12,349 bases of DNA, taken from NCBI GenBank assembly GCA_048201975.1, contig DBFBGQ010000130.1, forward strand, positions 1 through 12,349, read 5' to 3'. Source of the DNA: Egerieenecus sp048201975. GTDB lineage: Bacteria > Bacillota > Clostridia > Christensenellales > Aristaeellaceae. A program made the translations under genes and the position numbers. Positions 7,102 to 12,327 of this stretch are shown in pieces (within the stretch, counting starts at the first letter, position 1; each line of letters begins with the position of its first letter). The notes under the pieces were generated by a model. The model did not search any database. It worked only from the letters and a program-made list of their open reading frames with translations, and had not been told where the DNA came from.

Positions 7102-8649
7102 ATGAAAAAACGTTTGTTGTCCGGTTTTCTGGCGCTGCTGCTCCTGCTGGCCATGGGCGTTCCCGCCCTGGGCGAGAGCGGCGCCTCCCCGATGGTGACG
7201 CTGCTGGACAGCTCCGGCGAGGCCGTGGGCCAGGGCGTGCTGCTGGGCAGTGAAACAAACCTGCTGGCGCCCGCGGCCATGGCGGAGGTGCCCGGCCTGC
7301 AGGCCCAGGCGGGGGGCAAGGTGGTGGAAGTCCAGGGCATCCTGGCCCAGGGCGAGCAGGCCTGCGTGCTGCTGATTGACAGCGTGGGCATGGAACCCCT
7401 GCCCCTGGCGGCGGAGGACCCCGCGGTGTTCTCCGTGGTTCAGGTGCTTTCCGGCGGGGAGCTGCCCGTGGCCTCCACGCTGCTCTCCCGGGTGAGCCTG
7501 CAGGACGGCTGGGGCATGACCTTCCGGGACGTGACCAACTCCGTGCAGCCCGGCGGCGCCATGCTCAACGACCAGGGCGAGCTGGCGGGGTTTGTGCTGG
7601 GCGCCTGGGCTGAGCTGCCCAACACCCAGGTGGCCCTGGGCGCGGACGCCCTGTCCGCCCTACTGGAGGCCGCCAGCGCCAACACCGTGACGGCCCCGAC
7701 GCCCGACGGCGAGAAGGAAGCTCCCATCGACCCTGACGAGCAGAAGGAGGAGCCCAAGCCCGACGGCGGGAAGGAAGCTCCCATCGGGCCTGATGAACAG
7801 AAGGAGGAGCCCAAGCCCGACGGCGGAAAGGAAGCTCCCATCGGCTCCGACGAGCAGAAGGAGGAGCCCAAGCCCGACGGCGGGAACGAAGCTCCCATCG
7901 GCTCCGATGAGCAGAAGAAAGAGCCTGCGTCCCAGGAGGCCACGGTATTCCTGCGCGATATCTCCCTGACCATGCGCGGCGCGGACCAGCTGGAGGTGGA
8001 CTGGGCCGGCAGCGAGATTGCCGACCTGGCGGCGGACAGCACCTTTGCGGTGTACTACGGGGATGTGGACAGCCCCTACGTCTGGTGGGAAGAAGCCGCG
8101 GGCACGGAAACTTCCCTGCTCGTGACGGTGGTGCCCGGCCGGAGCTACATCGTATGGGTACAGCACGGCCACGGAACCATTGACACTTCCCTGGAGCTCA
8201 CCTCAGAGGAAGTCGACGCCTGCATTGCCTGGATGGATGTGCCCAAGGCCAACGTATTCAACAAGTACGGCTACAAGCAGGAGTCCATCGCCCTGTGCCT
8301 GGTGGCCGACGGCCAGGACCCGCAGCCCAGCAGCACCACATTCACCTCCGCGGAGCTTTCCCGCCGGGGACAGGAGCTGCAGCTGTTCGTGACCTCCACC
8401 TACCGGGTGAAGCGGGACACCTCCGCCAACATGGCCACCACCCTGCTCACGCCCTCCGGCGCATGCTACGACTCCTGGGGAGAATTCCTCTTCGAGGCGG
8501 ACCTGGACGTGGACGAGTGGCACGTTTCCCTGGCCAACATCCAGGATACCTATCTGGAGTACAACCAGGATTGGGAGCCCGGTGATTACACCATCGTCCT
8601 GTATCTGGACGGCGCAAAGCTCACCGAGTATTCCTTCTCTGTGAAGTAA
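7102..8649 (+). CDS. secreted protein: degenerate trypsin-like domain, acidic repeat, beta-sandwich C-terminus
   Basis: A 515-residue exported protein of unknown function. Residues 1-24 are a classical signal peptide (MKKR, a leucine-rich core, likely cleavage after PALG). Residues 28-190 resemble an HtrA/trypsin-like fold in order of motifs: GQGVLLGSETNLLAP, then VVQVLSGGELPVASTLLSRV, then SVQPGGAMLNDQGELAGF where proteases have the GNSGGP block. The catalytic serine is missing and there is no histidine anywhere in the first 300 residues, so it cannot be an active serine protease. Residues 202-277 are four 19-residue Lys/Glu/Pro/Asp repeats, probably a flexible spacer. About 286-355 looks fibronectin III-like, and the last ~130 residues look like another beta sandwich ending GDYTIVLYLDGAKLTEYSFSVK. 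No LPXTG anchor is seen. The start at 7102 is chosen for the signal peptide and GAGGTGG (7086-7092); the frame is open to 7018. It may be cotranscribed with dnaE. Confidence 0.85.
   Translation: MKKRLLSGFLALLLLLAMGVPALGESGASPMVTLLDSSGEAVGQGVLLGSETNLLAPAAMAEVPGLQAQAGGKVVEVQGILAQGEQACVLLIDSVGMEPLPLAAEDPAVFSVVQVLSGGELPVASTLLSRVSLQDGWGMTFRDVTNSVQPGGAMLNDQGELAGFVLGAWAELPNTQVALGADALSALLEAASANTVTAPTPDGEKEAPIDPDEQKEEPKPDGGKEAPIGPDEQKEEPKPDGGKEAPIGSDEQKEEPKPDGGNEAPIGSDEQKKEPASQEATVFLRDISLTMRGADQLEVDWAGSEIADLAADSTFAVYYGDVDSPYVWWEEAAGTETSLLVTVVPGRSYIVWVQHGHGTIDTSLELTSEEVDACIAWMDVPKANVFNKYGYKQESIALCLVADGQDPQPSSTTFTSAELSRRGQELQLFVTSTYRVKRDTSANMATTLLTPSGACYDSWGEFLFEADLDVDEWHVSLANIQDTYLEYNQDWEPGDYTIVLYLDGAKLTEYSFSVK
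7705..7926 (+). repeat. 57-bp in-frame tandem repeat (four copies) in the secreted-protein gene
   Basis: Units start at 7705, 7762, 7819 and 7876, each 57 bp (19 codons), the last one degenerating after about 51 bp. Each encodes a variant of DGGKEAPIGPDEQKEEPKP. Copies differ at only a few bases each, so the array probably arose by recent slippage or unequal recombination and should vary in copy number between strains. It links the pseudo-protease domain to the C-terminal beta domains. Confidence 0.95.
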
Positions 8650-8656
8650 AGGCATC

Positions 8657-8689
8657 GAGACCCTGGCCGCGATTTGCGGCCAGGGTCTC
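8657..8689 (+). terminator. strong hairpin just after the secreted-protein gene
   Basis: GAGACCCTGGCCGC (8657-8670) pairs perfectly with GCGGCCAGGGTCTC (8676-8689) across the loop GATTT, seven bases after the stop codon. The 14-bp stem and position suggest a 3'-end structure. There is no U-tract after it, so it may stabilise the mRNA end rather than terminate; the weaker hairpin with a T-run at 8891-8931 is a better intrinsic terminator. Confidence 0.5.
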
Positions 8690-8795
8690 AGCATGTTGAC
8701 AAAGTATTTGATCTTGGAATTCTTGCAAGCTTTCCATTGCACTCCTGCAAGCGCAGGAGATGTCGCGCCTCGGCGCGACCAGGGGGCTTTCCGAT

Positions 8796-8854
8796 CGTTC
8801 CGCAACCTCAATCGTCGCGGCATTCTGCCGCTGGCTTCGGTTGAGAAAGGCGGG
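8796..8854. repeat. 59-bp dispersed hairpin repeat, copy 1
   Basis: This block matches 12110-12168 at 55 of 59 positions, in the same orientation. It folds into one hairpin: CTCAATCG (8807-8814) with CGGTTGAG (8838-8845), including one G-T wobble; an asymmetric internal loop TC/TGGCTT; then GCGGCA (8817-8822) with TGCCGC (8826-8831) closed by TTC. Two of the four differences from copy 2 are compensatory in the upper stem and the other two lie in the internal loop. On the minus strand both copies can be read as a peptide containing NAATIEVAER, but three of the four changes would alter the protein, so structure rather than coding seems conserved. Confidence 0.85.
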
Positions 8855-8890
8855 CCTTGCCGCCTGGACCCCTTCGGACCCCATACGTGA

Positions 8891-8931
8891 TGAAACTTTT
8901 GCAAGTTAGGAAAAAGCAAATTTCATTTTTT
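8891..8931 (+). terminator. probable intrinsic terminator (AT-rich) for the dnaE-side transcript
   Basis: TGAAA (8891-8895) and TTTGC (8898-8902) pair with GCAAA (8916-8920) and TTTCA (8921-8925), with a two-base bulge and a 13-base loop, and six T residues follow (8926-8931). The stem is weak but the layout is that of a rho-independent terminator on the plus strand, 240 bp after the secreted-protein gene. Confidence 0.4.
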
Positions 8932-8995
8932 CGTGCTTGTGATAACAAACATGCTTTTTTAGCAGTCTGAAGTGGGTTTCCTCACTTCTTCGACA

Positions 8996-9027
8996 CGCTG
9001 AGGCGGGCAAGCATGCCCGCCTCAGCG
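8996..9027. repeat. 14-bp perfect inverted repeat downstream of the antiporter gene
   Basis: CGCTGAGGCGGGCA (8996-9009) pairs with TGCCCGCCTCAGCG (9014-9027) across AGCA. Seen from the minus strand it lies about 100 bases after the antiporter stop codon, so it may form the 3' end of that transcript. No T-run follows on either strand. The core GGCGGGCA/TGCCCGCC also recurs in the hairpin at 12159-12205. Confidence 0.6.
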
Positions 9028-9069
9028 CGTGGAGAACCGGAGAAAACCATGGGGTTTTTTCGCAAACGC

Positions 9070-9098
9070 TTGACAGCGTTCCGGCTTTGCGGTATCCT
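9070..9098 (+). promoter_or_regulatory. promoter-like sequence pointing into the antiporter 3' end
   Basis: TTGACA (9070-9075), a 17-bp spacer and TATCCT (9093-9098) match a housekeeping promoter, with a perfect -35 and a 4/6 -10. The -35 sits exactly in the loop of ACGC/GCGT (9066-9069 with 9076-9079), nested in CGCAA/TTGCG (9061-9065 with 9087-9091). No sense gene lies downstream on this strand, so if active it would make an RNA antisense to the antiporter mRNA. It may also be chance. Confidence 0.3.
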
Positions 9099-9129
9099 GC
9101 TGAAAAAAGGGGTAACGTTTTCGTAGCCG

Positions 9130-10674
9130 TCAGGAGTGCTCCCGACGCACGGCCCACAGACGCTGCCCCGCATCGCTCCACTTGATTTTCCCGGGGGCTT
9201 CCTGCCCCTTTGCGGCGGAGACTGCGGCCTTCTTCTTCAGCTCCGCGCCGGGTTTGCCCTTGGCGGCGTTGTGCTTTTTGCCCTTGGCAGGCTTGCCGGA
9301 CTTCTGCCCGTCGGACTTGGCGGACTTATCGGCGTCGGGCTTGGGGGCTTTGGCGGCCTTGTCGGCGGCCTTGGCGGCCTTTTGAGGGGATTTGACAGCC
9401 TTTTCAGGGAGGGGCTGCGCGGACTTTTCTGCCGGAGCAGGCAGCGGAGCCTTTTCGGGGAGCTTGGCGGCTTCCGCGCCCTGGCGGATCACCCCGGAGA
9501 GCATCAATGCCTTGCGGGCGCACACGGGGCCGATCATCTCATAGAGCACGGAGGAGGAGAGGATGATGGTGCTCAGCAGCGCGCCGGACTGCTCCGGCAG
9601 GATGCGCTGCGCCAGCACCGCCAGGCCGATGCTCACCCCCGCCTGGGGAATCAGCGCCAGGCCCAGGTAACGCCGCACCTCCGGGGTGCAGCCGGTCATC
9701 CGCGCCCCCAGCCAGCTGCCCAGGAATTTGCCCACAATGCGCACCGCAAAGTAGCTCACCCCGATGATGCCCACCGTCCCCAGGGCGGAAAGGTCCAGCC
9801 GCATGCCGGAGAGCACGAAGAACAGCACGTTGATGGGCGGCGTAACCCGGTTGAGCTGCTTGAAGAGAATCTTGTCTCGGCTGACGTTGGCATAGGTGGC
9901 GCCCAGCATCATGCAGCCCAGCAGCGGCGAAACATCCATGGCCGCGCACACGGCCGCAATGCAGAAGATGAACGCGCAGGTCAGCACCAGCCGGTGGTCC
10001 GAGGACCGGCCCTGGAGCAGCACGCACAGCAGACGGCCCAGCAGGTACGCCCCCAGCAGCACCCCCATGTTGATAACCAGGGGCATCAGCGTGCTTTCCC
10101 AGGAGAATACCGCGGTGCTCTCCATGCCCGCGGCCACCGCCGCGCAGGCGCTGAACGCCAGCAGCGCCACCGCGTCGTCCATGGCCACCACCTGGATCAG
10201 CGTGTTCACAAAGTTTCCCTTGGCATGGTATTGCCGGATGGTCATCAGGCTGGAGGCCGGCGCCGTGGCCGATCCGATGGCTCCCAGCAGCAGCGAAAAG
10301 GGCACCGACAGATGGAACACCGTGATCATGAACACCGTGACCACCGCCGCGGTCACCAGCGCCTCCATCAGCGTCAGCACGATTACCCGCGGCCCCTGCT
10401 GCTTCAGCCGGTCCAGCCGCAGATACCGCCCCACGCCAAAGGCGATGAACGACAGCGCCACGTCCGTCAGGAAGCTCATCCCGTTGATCAGCTCCTGCGG
10501 CACCAGGTTCAGCGCATAGGGCCCCACCGCCACACCTGCCAGGATGTACCCCGTCACATTGGGCAATCGCAGCACTTTGGTGGCCCGGGACATGATGAAT
10601 CCCGCCAGCCACAGGATGGACACCGCCGCCAGCACCTGCGCCGTCGGACTCATGGTTTCAAATACGTTCTGCAT
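9130..10674 (-). CDS. CPA2/Kef-type cation:proton antiporter with Lys/Ala/Pro-rich C-terminal tail
   Basis: A 514-residue inner-membrane protein. Residues 1-395 contain about 12 hydrophobic segments of the Na+/H+ exchanger domain, with family motifs: GYILAGVAVGPY (42-53), the ATAPASS segment (136-142), the paired aspartates D166-D167 in VVAMDDAVALLAF, LLGCMMLGATYANVSRD, and LIPQAGVSIGLAV (341-353). These fit CPA2 antiporters that exchange Na+ or K+ for protons in pH and salt homeostasis; the ion cannot be decided. There is no TrkA-N/RCK domain. Instead residues 400-514 are a hydrophilic tail with 25 lysines mixed with Ala, Pro and Gly, resembling histone H1-like tails, ending KIKWSDAGQRLWAVRREHS. 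The ATG at 10674 has AGGGGG eight bases upstream and a good promoter at 10720-10748. Divergence from a LysR gene suggests control by that regulator. Confidence 0.9.
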   Translation of the reverse strand: MQNVFETMSPTAQVLAAVSILWLAGFIMSRATKVLRLPNVTGYILAGVAVGPYALNLVPQELINGMSFLTDVALSFIAFGVGRYLRLDRLKQQGPRVIVLTLMEALVTAAVVTVFMITVFHLSVPFSLLLGAIGSATAPASSLMTIRQYHAKGNFVNTLIQVVAMDDAVALLAFSACAAVAAGMESTAVFSWESTLMPLVINMGVLLGAYLLGRLLCVLLQGRSSDHRLVLTCAFIFCIAAVCAAMDVSPLLGCMMLGATYANVSRDKILFKQLNRVTPPINVLFFVLSGMRLDLSALGTVGIIGVSYFAVRIVGKFLGSWLGARMTGCTPEVRRYLGLALIPQAGVSIGLAVLAQRILPEQSGALLSTIILSSSVLYEMIGPVCARKALMLSGVIRQGAEAAKLPEKAPLPAPAEKSAQPLPEKAVKSPQKAAKAADKAAKAPKPDADKSAKSDGQKSGKPAKGKKHNAAKGKPGAELKKKAAVSAAKGQEAPGKIKWSDAGQRLWAVRREHS

Positions 10675-10719
10675 GCTGATCGCCCCCTGTTCTCTACTTT
10701 CCGGCTTGGAAGTGGAGTG

Positions 10720-10748
10720 ATTTTAACAGCTGTGAACAATAAAATCAA
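10720..10748 (-). promoter_or_regulatory. promoter of the antiporter gene
   Basis: Read on the minus strand: TTGATT (10743-10748), a 17-bp spacer, then TAAAAT (10720-10725), a close match to the housekeeping consensus. Transcription would start about 40 bases before the antiporter ATG. The spacer contains the palindrome ACAGCTGT (10726-10733) in an imperfect 14-bp inverted repeat TTAACAGCTGTGAA (10723-10736), a possible operator. Confidence 0.65.
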
Positions 10749-10783
10749 GTGATAGAACTCGATTGCCTTATTAAAATATTTTA
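10749..10783 (+). promoter_or_regulatory. candidate lysR promoter and overlapping palindrome
   Basis: GTGATA (10749-10754), a 17-bp spacer and TAAAAT (10772-10777) give a plausible plus-strand promoter, with the -35 touching that of the antiporter promoter. TAAAATATTTTA (10772-10783) is a perfect 12-bp palindrome, and TTAAAATATTTTA (10771-10783) fits the T-N11-A pattern of LysR boxes. A site here would cover the start of the lysR transcript, as expected for autorepression. The AT-rich context raises the chance of a random match. Confidence 0.4.
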
Positions 10784-10823
10784 TTCAACCCCCCTCACCC
10801 CTACCCAGGAAAGGAGTGCGCAC

Positions 10824-11711
10824 ATGATTGATCCCAAGCTGAAAACGCTGCTAAGCGTTGTAAAGGAAGGAAGTTTCACCCGGGCCGCGGAGGTGCTTAC
10901 CCTTTCCCAACCGGCGGTGAGCTATCATATTCGACAGCTGGAGTCAGAGAACAACATAAGAATCTTTTATCGCACCCCTCAAAAACTTACGCTTACCCCC
11001 GAGGGCGAGGTGCTGGTGAAATACGCGCGGCGGCTGGAGAACATCAGCGAGAACGCCCGGCGGGCGCTGATGGACATCAAGCAGCAGCTGCGGCATTTCA
11101 CCGTAGGGATCACGCCCACCTGTGGGGAATCCCTGGTGGGGCGGGTATTCACCAGCTATTGCAGCGCGCATCCCCACACCAATATCAGCCTGGTGACGGG
11201 CACCCTGGAGGAAATCTGCGACCGGCTGGGCAGCTATGAGCTGGACTTTGCCATTGTGGAAGGCTCGGTATCCCTGAAGCATTGCCACACGGAGCTGCTG
11301 GACATGGACTATCTGTGCGTGGTGATGTCGCCCAAGCATGCCTTGGCCCACCGCAGCGCCATCACCCTGCAGGAGCTGAAAAAGGAGAGCCTGATCCTCC
11401 GCCGGGAGGAGGCCGGCACCCGCCGCCTTTTCGAAAGCGCGCTCACCGGGCACATGGAGAGCATCCGCAACTTTGACGTGCGCCTGGAAATGGACAACAT
11501 CAACACCATCAAGGAGCTGGTGGCCGAGAGCATGGGCGTGACCATCATGGCTCACACCGCCTGCCGCGAAGAAACCGCCGCCGGCCGTCTGGTGGCCGTG
11601 CCCATTGAGGGCATGCGGATGATCCGTGAAATCAACATCATTTCCCAGGACGATTTCAACCACCCCGAGGTCCTGGAAGAGATCCGCAAAATCTATGCGT
11701 CCTTCCGTTAG
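10824..11711 (+). CDS. LysR-family transcriptional regulator
   Basis: A 295-residue regulator of typical LysR length. The N-terminal winged helix-turn-helix covers about residues 3-62 (LKTLLSVVKEGSFTRAAEVL, SQPAVSYHIRQLE, then RTPQKLTLTPEGEVLVKYA), followed by a linker helix and a type 2 periplasmic-binding-protein-like effector domain (about 92-295) with REEAGTRRLFE and IKELVAESMGVTIMA. The effector is unknown. Start 10824 is chosen because AAAGGAG (10810-10816) lies seven bases upstream and the family N-terminus begins there; the frame is open to an earlier ATG at 10749, but that would lie inside the promoter. It is divergent from the antiporter with about 150 bp between start codons, so the antiporter is its most likely target (inference). 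Confidence 0.95.
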   Translation: MIDPKLKTLLSVVKEGSFTRAAEVLTLSQPAVSYHIRQLESENNIRIFYRTPQKLTLTPEGEVLVKYARRLENISENARRALMDIKQQLRHFTVGITPTCGESLVGRVFTSYCSAHPHTNISLVTGTLEEICDRLGSYELDFAIVEGSVSLKHCHTELLDMDYLCVVMSPKHALAHRSAITLQELKKESLILRREEAGTRRLFESALTGHMESIRNFDVRLEMDNINTIKELVAESMGVTIMAHTACREETAAGRLVAVPIEGMRMIREINIISQDDFNHPEVLEEIRKIYASFR

Positions 11712-11717
11712 CGGGGG

Positions 11718-11933
11718 GCGTTTGCGAGAGGCGGCTTTTCTGAGAAAAGCCCCTCTCGCGCTCTCCCGAAAAGCGGCGGGTTTCCTCTAGTTGCAGGGGT
11801 CCCTTGTAACGGTACGGACCAAGCAGCGTTTGCGAGAGGCGGCTTTTCTGAGAAAAGCCCCTCTCGCGCTCTCCCGAAAAGCAGCGGGTTCCCTCTAGTT
11901 GTAGGGGTCCCTTGTAACGGTACGGACCAAGCA
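11718..11933. repeat. 108-bp structured tandem repeat, two copies
   Basis: Copies at 11718-11825 and 11826-11933 differ at only three positions. Each unit contains a long hairpin: GCGAGAGG then GGCTTTTC, loop TGA, GAAAAGCC then CCTCTCGC, giving 16 base pairs with one bulged C. The rest of the unit contains GGTCC and GGACC about 13 bases apart. The array begins six bases after the lysR stop codon. High identity indicates recent duplication. No T-box or other riboswitch motif that I know is present, and no mobile-element gene is nearby. Confidence 0.92.
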
Positions 11934-11954
11934 GCAAAGGAAAAATACTTATCA

Positions 11955-11988
11955 AAAAAGTTGCAAGCACCGATGCCTGCAACTTTTT
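11955..11988 (+). terminator. intrinsic terminator after lysR, possibly bidirectional
   Basis: AAAAAGTTGCA (11955-11965) pairs with TGCAACTTTTT (11978-11988); GCA/TGC can pair inside the 12-base loop. The T-run at the 3' side is followed by CTTAT. Because the 5' arm begins with an A-run, the same structure works on the minus strand. It lies 244 bp after lysR, beyond the tandem repeat, so the repeat would be transcribed as part of the lysR 3' end unless earlier termination occurs. Confidence 0.65.
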
Positions 11989-12025
11989 CTTATAGCATGC
12001 CTCTAGCTATCACTCTTAGGATCAA

Positions 12026-12083
12026 CCGGCGCCAACGCGCCGGGGGAGGGATCGGCTGCGCCGAAGGCGACAGCGGCCCTCCC
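12026..12083. repeat. two adjacent GC-rich hairpins
   Basis: CCGGCGC (12026-12032) pairs with GCGCCGG (12037-12043). The next hairpin starts at the following base: GGGAGGG (12044-12050) with CCCTCCC (12077-12083), enclosing GCTG/CAGC and CGCC/GGCG with a GAA loop (12055-12074). No T-run follows. They form the left part of the hairpin array around copy 2 of the dispersed repeat. Confidence 0.6.
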
Positions 12084-12109
12084 AGGGACGGAGTGGACCC
12101 CGCTGGGCG

Positions 12110-12168
12110 CGTTCCGCAACCTCAATCGTCGCGGCGTTCCGCCGCTCGTTTCGGTTGAGAAAGGCGGG
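12110..12168. repeat. 59-bp dispersed hairpin repeat, copy 2
   Basis: Same orientation as the copy at 8796-8854, with four differences. Hairpin: CTCAATCG (12121-12128) with CGGTTGAG (12152-12159), internal loop TC/TCGTTT, then GCGGCG (12131-12136) with CGCCGC (12140-12145) closed by TTC. The closing pair is G-C here and A-T in copy 1, so both sides changed together. It runs directly into the next hairpin (12159-12205). Confidence 0.85.
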
Positions 12169-12205
12169 CATGCACTGCCGCCACTGGCGGCAATGCCCGC
12201 CTTTC
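12159..12205. repeat. two-part perfect hairpin following repeat copy 2
   Basis: GAAAGGCGGGCAT (12159-12171) pairs with ATGCCCGCCTTTC (12193-12205), and inside it TGCCGCC (12176-12182) pairs with GGCGGCA (12186-12192). Twenty base pairs in total with four unpaired bases on one side. Copy 1 of the dispersed repeat is followed by a shorter version (GGCGG/CCGCC at 8849-8864), suggesting the full element is longer than the 59 bp that align. Confidence 0.7.
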
Positions 12206-12249
12206 CCTTGCGAGGCTAGCGCCGCACCGCCGCTTAGCAACGGAGGGGT

Positions 12250-12291
12250 CCGGGGGCGGCTATGAGACATGCACCGGTTAGCCGCCCCCGG
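12250..12291. repeat. 13-bp perfect inverted repeat
   Basis: CCGGGGGCGGCTA (12250-12262) pairs with TAGCCGCCCCCGG (12279-12291) around a 16-base loop. It overlaps the 13-mer GGGGTCCGGGGGC (12245-12257) shared with the left edge of the window. No flanking T-run. Confidence 0.65.
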
Positions 12292-12299
12292 CAGCCTTT

Positions 12300-12327
12300 G
12301 GGTACTTTCCAATGATGGAAAGTACCT
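12300..12327. repeat. 11-bp perfect inverted repeat
   Basis: GGTACTTTCCA (12301-12311) pairs with TGGAAAGTACC (12316-12326) across ATGA, with a further G-T pair at 12300/12327. It lies eight bases after the preceding hairpin, near the window edge; function unknown. Confidence 0.65.

Larger units (their letters stand above)
8650..9129. other. 480-bp gene-free region between two convergent genes
   Basis: No credible coding sequence is seen between the secreted-protein gene and the antiporter, which converge here. The left part (8657-8864) is a chain of hairpins: 8657-8689, CTCCTGC/GCAGGAG (8742-8759), GTCGCGCC/GGCGCGAC (8762-8779), the dispersed repeat hairpin (8807-8845) and GGCGG/CCGCC (8849-8864). 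A direct repeat GGACCCC-TTC-GGACCCC follows at about 8866-8882. The right part turns AT-rich (8891-8960), then holds GAAGTG/CACTTC (8969-8988), a 14-bp perfect inverted repeat (8996-9027) and a promoter-like sequence (9070-9098). Short open frames here have no ribosome binding site and follow the repeats, so I do not call them genes. Confidence 0.75.

Noticed and set aside
8621..8884. Small minus-strand open frame containing NAATIEVAER, with a similar one near 12022-12312
   Set aside because: The similarity comes from the dispersed repeat; three of the four differences are amino-acid changing, no ribosome binding site is seen, and the pattern fits structural rather than protein conservation.
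9136..10752. 538-codon plus-strand open frame antisense to the whole antiporter gene
   Set aside because: It would begin with GTG and its composition (His, Gln, Arg, Gly) is typical of antisense frames in GC-rich genes; the antiporter on the other strand has conserved family motifs. The upstream promoter-like sequence is reported separately only as a possible RNA promoter.
11718..11933. CRISPR array or T-box leader
   Set aside because: Only two copies of a 108-bp unit with no spacers between them, so not CRISPR. GGTACGGACC resembles part of a T-box only superficially; the specifier stem and the conserved T-box core are absent and no aminoacyl-tRNA or amino-acid gene follows.
11656..11982. 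Minus-strand open frame with an internal 36-residue peptide repeat (GPYRYKGPLQL)
   Set aside because: The repetition is a direct result of the 108-bp tandem unit, which is divisible by three; the frame overlaps the lysR end and the terminator hairpin and has no start signal.
12240..12300. tRNA-like cloverleaf around the GC-rich stem
   Set aside because: The 13-bp stem encloses only a 16-base loop; there are no D, anticodon or T arms.
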